From the NCBI GenBank assembly GCA_003646745.1, contig QMLM01000009.1, forward strand, positions 1 through 16,978: a stretch of DNA of 16,978 bases. Reading direction: 5' to 3'. Below are positions 14,577 through 16,978 of this stretch, piece by piece. Source of the stretch: Deltaproteobacteria bacterium (GTDB taxonomy: Bacteria; Desulfobacterota; B13-G15; RBG-16-54-18). A model generated the notes under the pieces. It saw nothing but the letters and a program-made list of their open reading frames with translations, did no database searches and was not told where the DNA came from. The first letter of the stretch is position 1. The number at the start of each line of letters is the position of its first letter. Position numbers and translations under genes: made by a program.

Positions 14577-16334
14577 TTAGGCAGGGGGTATTCCTTTTGG
14601 GTTCCATCCCCTGCAGCGGTAATAGTCGGCTAGAAGCCTTTCCATCTGCTCTTCGGTGATGACCTTCCCTGTCTCGGGCAGCGGGTCCCGATGGAACCTA
14701 ACGGGAAGGGCATCCTCGGCTTTAGTGAGTCCTTCTCGGAGGTTGAACCTACGGGTGTCATCTATGATGTGAGAGGCGATCTTGCGCAGACCATCTTTGT
14801 CAAGGCGCACTCCAGTGGCCCCCTCCACGATACTCGCCAACTGTTCCCATTCATACATATCACGATAAAAACGGCATAAGATCAGGGAGTCGAAAATGAT
14901 CAGACGGTCCTCATACTCTATTAAAAGTTCCGCCTTTCCTTCAATTTGCTCGGGGTCGATGATCCCGGCAAGCTCCGGCTTGTAGAAAGTAGTGCGCAGG
15001 TGGCAAGCACCTCTGCTGGATGTGGCATAGGCCAGTCCCATCCCCTTTAAGACCCTGGGATCATATCCGGCCGGTTCCATCCCTTTTACGTGGATGGCGA
15101 TATCCTCCAGGCCCCAGGTTTTTGCGGCATGGACTATACCCTGGGCCAAGACATGTCCAAGCCCCTCACGCCGGGCGATTCGCTGCAGGAGGGAAGCGAT
15201 AGCCTCCACATCCCCATAATCGATCTTTTCGGTGATTTTACCCCTTCTAGCCGCCTCAATAGCAAAAGCCGTTAGATTCCCGGCAGTGATGGTGTCCAAT
15301 CCCAGCCGATCACAGATGTCGTTCAGATAGATGATTTCCTTGATGTCGGTCACCAGACAAAGTCCCCCAAAGGCGTAGATAGTTTCATACTCAGGGCCCT
15401 CTATACGTAGCCCCTTGTGCCTGCCCTCGGTAACTTCCGAGAGCTTGCCACAGGCCATAAAGCAGCGAGGACAGGCCTTTGATCTTACCTTACATTCACC
15501 GAGGAGGGCGTCAGCACTTATCCGCTCCCAGCCATCGAGGCTACCCTGTGACCAGTAGCGGGTGGGAAATGCTTTAACAAGATTCATTATAGACACCATT
15601 TGGGGGGTGCCGTACCGTTTATAGGCTTGGGCAGCGCGGTCTCCTTTCCCCCTCTTTAAGATTTCCTGGGCGAAGCGATCTATCAACTCGGGGTTGGCGA
15701 TCTGCCTACTTTTGCTACCGTGAAACACTATTCCTTTGAGCCTTTTAGCCCCCATCACTGCTCCCACCCCGGTGCGCCCCGCCTGTCGTCCCCGGTCGTT
15801 GCCAATCACTGCAAATCTCACCATCTGCTCGCCCGCCGGGCCGATGACCAAGGCGGCCTTTCTCTGCGAGGTCTTAACTCTATCGAGGGCCACCTCCTCT
15901 GCCTCATAGGCGTCCAGACCCCACATATCCCCCGCATCATGAAAGACGACCCCTGTGTCGGAGATCTCCAGCAGAGTAGGGTAGGGGGCTGCGCCATGCA
16001 GGATTACCGCATCGTAGCCGGTTCTACTTATGGGCTCAGCCGCCTTCCCTCCAGCATAGGATTCGGAATAGTAGCCGGTAAGAGGGGACTTGGTAAAGAC
16101 CCCATAGCGGCAGGAGCCAAAAATCTTGCTGTCTGTAACAGGTCCTATGGCAAAGATGAGGACATTTTCGGGAGAAAGTGGGTCGGTGTTGGGGGAGAGA
16201 TGGGCAAGTAGGAGGTGAGTTGCTAACCCTTTACCTCCCAAATATCTTTTGTAGAGATTGTCTGGGATATGTTCCTCGTGATAGGACCCTTCCGTTAAAT
16301 TTACTCGAATTATTTTATTAAAAAATCCTTTCAT
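14577..16334 (-). CDS. aor: Aldehyde:ferredoxin oxidoreductase (tungsten, AOR family)
   Basis: 585 aa, family length. The start GFFNKIIRVNLTEG and CRYGVFTKSPLTGYYSESYA (about residues 75-94) belong to the N-terminal tungstopterin-binding domain. Cluster ligands are Cys288, Cys291, Cys295 (CPRCFMAC) and Cys487 (SLILCRF); the first three carry the same numbers as in P. furiosus AOR. IEGPEYET (311-318) and RGACH (441-445) are active-site stretches. It oxidises aldehydes to acids with reduction of ferredoxin, or the reverse under reducing conditions. Cofactor-synthesis genes are absent here. The ATG is fixed by an in-frame TGA nine bases upstream and has no ribosome site; it overlaps the stop of a 28-codon frame. 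The long upstream region looks structured. It seems to be transcribed separately from the dehydrogenase block. Confidence 0.96.
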   Translation of the reverse strand: MKGFFNKIIRVNLTEGSYHEEHIPDNLYKRYLGGKGLATHLLLAHLSPNTDPLSPENVLIFAIGPVTDSKIFGSCRYGVFTKSPLTGYYSESYAGGKAAEPISRTGYDAVILHGAAPYPTLLEISDTGVVFHDAGDMWGLDAYEAEEVALDRVKTSQRKAALVIGPAGEQMVRFAVIGNDRGRQAGRTGVGAVMGAKRLKGIVFHGSKSRQIANPELIDRFAQEILKRGKGDRAAQAYKRYGTPQMVSIMNLVKAFPTRYWSQGSLDGWERISADALLGECKVRSKACPRCFMACGKLSEVTEGRHKGLRIEGPEYETIYAFGGLCLVTDIKEIIYLNDICDRLGLDTITAGNLTAFAIEAARRGKITEKIDYGDVEAIASLLQRIARREGLGHVLAQGIVHAAKTWGLEDIAIHVKGMEPAGYDPRVLKGMGLAYATSSRGACHLRTTFYKPELAGIIDPEQIEGKAELLIEYEDRLIIFDSLILCRFYRDMYEWEQLASIVEGATGVRLDKDGLRKIASHIIDDTRRFNLREGLTKAEDALPVRFHRDPLPETGKVITEEQMERLLADYYRCRGWNPKGIPPA

Positions 16335-16417
16335 ATCGAATCATCGAATAATATTCTTTTATAGCGGTGGTGGAAGATTGGGAGGGTTTTAAAGGGGTAC
16401 AAATTTTCTTTCCGCAT
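16331..16417 (-). CDS. Candidate small ORF (28 aa) overlapping the aor start
   Basis: Read by eye: ATG at 16417 opens 28 codons of basic, aromatic-rich sequence (starts MRKENLYPFK, ends FDDSI). Its TGA overlaps the aor ATG as ATGA. Because aor has no ribosome site of its own, translation of this frame could deliver ribosomes to aor. Against it: only a weak GGG precedes its ATG, it has no recognisable family, and its bases also form the 3' arms of the leader helices. It may be a coupling leader or chance. Confidence 0.3.
   Translation of the reverse strand: MRKENLYPFKTLPIFHHRYKRILFDDSI
16335..16349 (-). repeat. Short tandem repeat next to the aor start codon
   Basis: ATTCGAT occurs twice in 15 bases on the minus strand (16349-16343 and 16341-16335), immediately before the aor ATG, in the place where a ribosome site would normally be. 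It is too short to classify; it is recorded because it replaces the expected Shine-Dalgarno sequence. Confidence 0.3.
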
Positions 16418-16535
16418 GACCCAGATCAGCTTTATTTGTTCCCTCCGTTCACTAAGGAAGCAAAGTTATTGTTGACCATGTTTCTAACATCTAATGCTCT
16501 CAGTTGCTAAAACTTCCATACCAATCCTCCACACC
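16366..16535 (-). promoter_or_regulatory. Candidate structured leader RNA upstream of aor
   Basis: On the minus-strand transcript, GGTGTGGAGGATTGG (16535-16521) can pair with CCAATCTTCCACCACC (16381-16366) over all 15 bases, with one bulged C and one G-U pair, closing about 139 bases. Inside are a second helix, GGGAACAAAT (16443-16434) with ATTTGTACCC (16404-16395), one mismatch, and a third arm, GGAAG (16517-16513) with CTTCC (16460-16456), around a small ATGTT/AACAT hairpin (16490-16478). This resembles a three-way junction. The G-U pair becomes A-C on the other strand, which favours an RNA transcribed towards aor. No intrinsic terminator follows. I cannot match it to a known riboswitch; the molybdenum/tungsten cofactor (Moco/Tuco) class is the natural one to test. 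A small TIR-bearing mobile element is the alternative. Confidence 0.4.
16484..16519 (-). CDS. Candidate leader peptide (11 aa) in the aor leader
   Basis: ATG at 16519 opens MEVLATESIRC and stops at TAG. It has GGAGG six bases upstream, a good ribosome site, and those bases lie in the 5' arm of the long leader helix, so translation and folding would exclude each other. A second frame of 15 codons (16479-16432) follows at once. Such frames arise easily by chance; the ribosome site is the only real support. Confidence 0.22.
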   Translation of the reverse strand: MEVLATESIRC

Positions 16536-16543
16536 CAGTTAGG

Positions 16544-16559
16544 GCTAAATTTGTGCCAA
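16544..16559 (-). promoter_or_regulatory. Candidate sigma-54 promoter for aor
   Basis: The minus strand reads TTGGCACAAATTTAGC. This matches TGGCAC-N5-TTGC with one change (A for T), and the essential GG and GC pairs have the required 10-base spacing. Counting 12 bases from the GC places the transcript start near 16532, within the first arm of the leader helix. No activator site was recognised. Confidence 0.4.
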
Positions 16560-16575
16560 GGGTGACATGCCTCAG

Positions 16576-16977
16576 TTATTTTACTTTAAAGTCCTCAATG
16601 CTCTTGGCTACCCTACCATCAGGTAATACCACTGGTTCGACGATGCTTTCACTGTGCAAGGCCCACGGCAGGATGACAGCCGAATGGCCACCACGGCCGC
16701 CAGCAACAACGATTTCAATATCCTTCGGCTCACGGGTAACCGGCATTGGATGTCGGTTAGCGAAGGACTCAGGTCGAACCGGAACCAAACCTCTATTTCG
16801 GACCATTGGCACCGGATGGTTAGCTTGGGCGTGGATGTGCTCACGAATCTTATCCTTGTTCCAACCATCTCTATGGAGCAACTGGGCGTGGTCCGGTGTG
16901 AGGACGACGATTAACGGACCCGGAATATACGCGTTGTTGGAACCGAGCGTCGTGCAGCTATCTATGATGGTGTCCAA
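16576..16977 (-). CDS. C-terminal part of a conserved protein of uncertain function
   Basis: 133 codons open from the window edge to TAA at 16576; the true start is outside, and the TTG at 16977 is only the first codon in view. Visible features are PGPLIVVLTPDHAQLLHRDG and WNKDKIREHIHAQA, then NHPVPMVRNRG, a Pro-rich stretch, and DIEIVVAGGRGGHSAVILPW near the end. From memory this resembles the C-terminal region of long proteins annotated near the UGSC (seleno)protein group in Actinobacteria and Desulfobacterota, whose function is unclear; I cannot confirm it. No membrane segment or metal-binding Cys cluster is seen. It is separated from aor by 241 bases with the sigma-54-like promoter between, so co-transcription is not implied. 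Confidence 0.7.
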   Translation of the reverse strand: MDTIIDSCTTLGSNNAYIPGPLIVVLTPDHAQLLHRDGWNKDKIREHIHAQANHPVPMVRNRGLVPVRPESFANRHPMPVTREPKDIEIVVAGGRGGHSAVILPWALHSESIVEPVVLPDGRVAKSIEDFKVK

Positions 16978-16978
16978 C

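Noticed and set aside
16432..16479. 15-codon frame (MVNNNFASLVNGGNK) in the aor leader.
   Set aside because: No ribosome site; mentioned only as context for the leader peptide candidate.
1..16978. tRNA, rRNA, CRISPR arrays, transposases, integrases, frameshifted genes.
   Set aside because: None seen: genes are contiguous and intact apart from the two cut by the window edges, and no repeat-spacer pattern or mobile-element gene is present.

Overview
Every supported gene lies on the minus strand, so the window reads right to left. The gene set points to an anaerobic bacterium, most likely Desulfobacterota (deltaproteobacterial sulfate reducers or syntrophs): an AOR-family tungsten aldehyde oxidoreductase, a ferredoxin-linked 2-oxoacid oxidoreductase, a two-part B12-dependent methylmalonyl-CoA mutase, a CaiB/AMACR-family enzyme, and an acyl-CoA ligase next to a Liv-type ABC ATPase. 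GGAGG-type ribosome sites are strong and genes are tightly packed. The taxon is an inference from gene content; there is no rRNA or other marker.

Layout in transcription order. (1) 16977-16576: 3' end of a conserved protein of uncertain function. (2) 16575-16335: a 241-base gap that is not plain. It holds a sigma-54-like promoter, a long-range inverted repeat with nested hairpins that looks like a structured leader RNA, and two or three tiny ORFs, the last of which ends on the start codon of the next gene. (3) 16334-14577: aldehyde:ferredoxin oxidoreductase. (4) 14576-14412: a near-consensus sigma-70 promoter and a 20-bp palindromic element. (5) 14396-1752: a block of twelve genes: acyl-CoA dehydrogenase; a 152-base gap; meaB; propionyl/methylmalonyl-CoA carboxyltransferase; an AMACR-like CaiB-family enzyme; methylmalonyl-CoA mutase large and small subunits; epimerase; 2-oxoacid oxidoreductase alpha; sucC; sucD; 2-oxoacid oxidoreductase beta and gamma; and an XRE-cupin regulator. 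From meaB down, gaps are 6-25 bases or 4-base ATGA overlaps. (6) 1751-1477: an AT-rich gap with a second copy of the 20-bp element beside a TTGACA box. (7) 1476-1: livG and the N-terminal part of an acyl-CoA ligase, which overlap and run off the window.

Together the block encodes the core of propionyl-CoA to succinate: carboxyl transfer to methylmalonyl-CoA, epimerisation, B12 rearrangement to succinyl-CoA with MeaB protecting the mutase, and SucCD recovering ATP. The 2-oxoacid oxidoreductase makes an acyl-CoA from a 2-oxoacid and reduces ferredoxin. The dehydrogenase and AMACR-like enzyme suggest that methyl-branched acyl-CoAs feed in. The livG/ligase pair suggests import and activation of an organic acid or amino acid. 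Biotin carboxylase/carrier genes and the ferredoxin-like delta subunit of the oxidoreductase are absent here.

The most interesting items are the structured leader before the aldehyde oxidoreductase, the 18-of-20 match between elements at the two large promoter regions with an XRE-cupin regulator encoded between them, the placement of sucCD inside the oxidoreductase operon, and the racemase-type catalytic residues of the CaiB-family protein.
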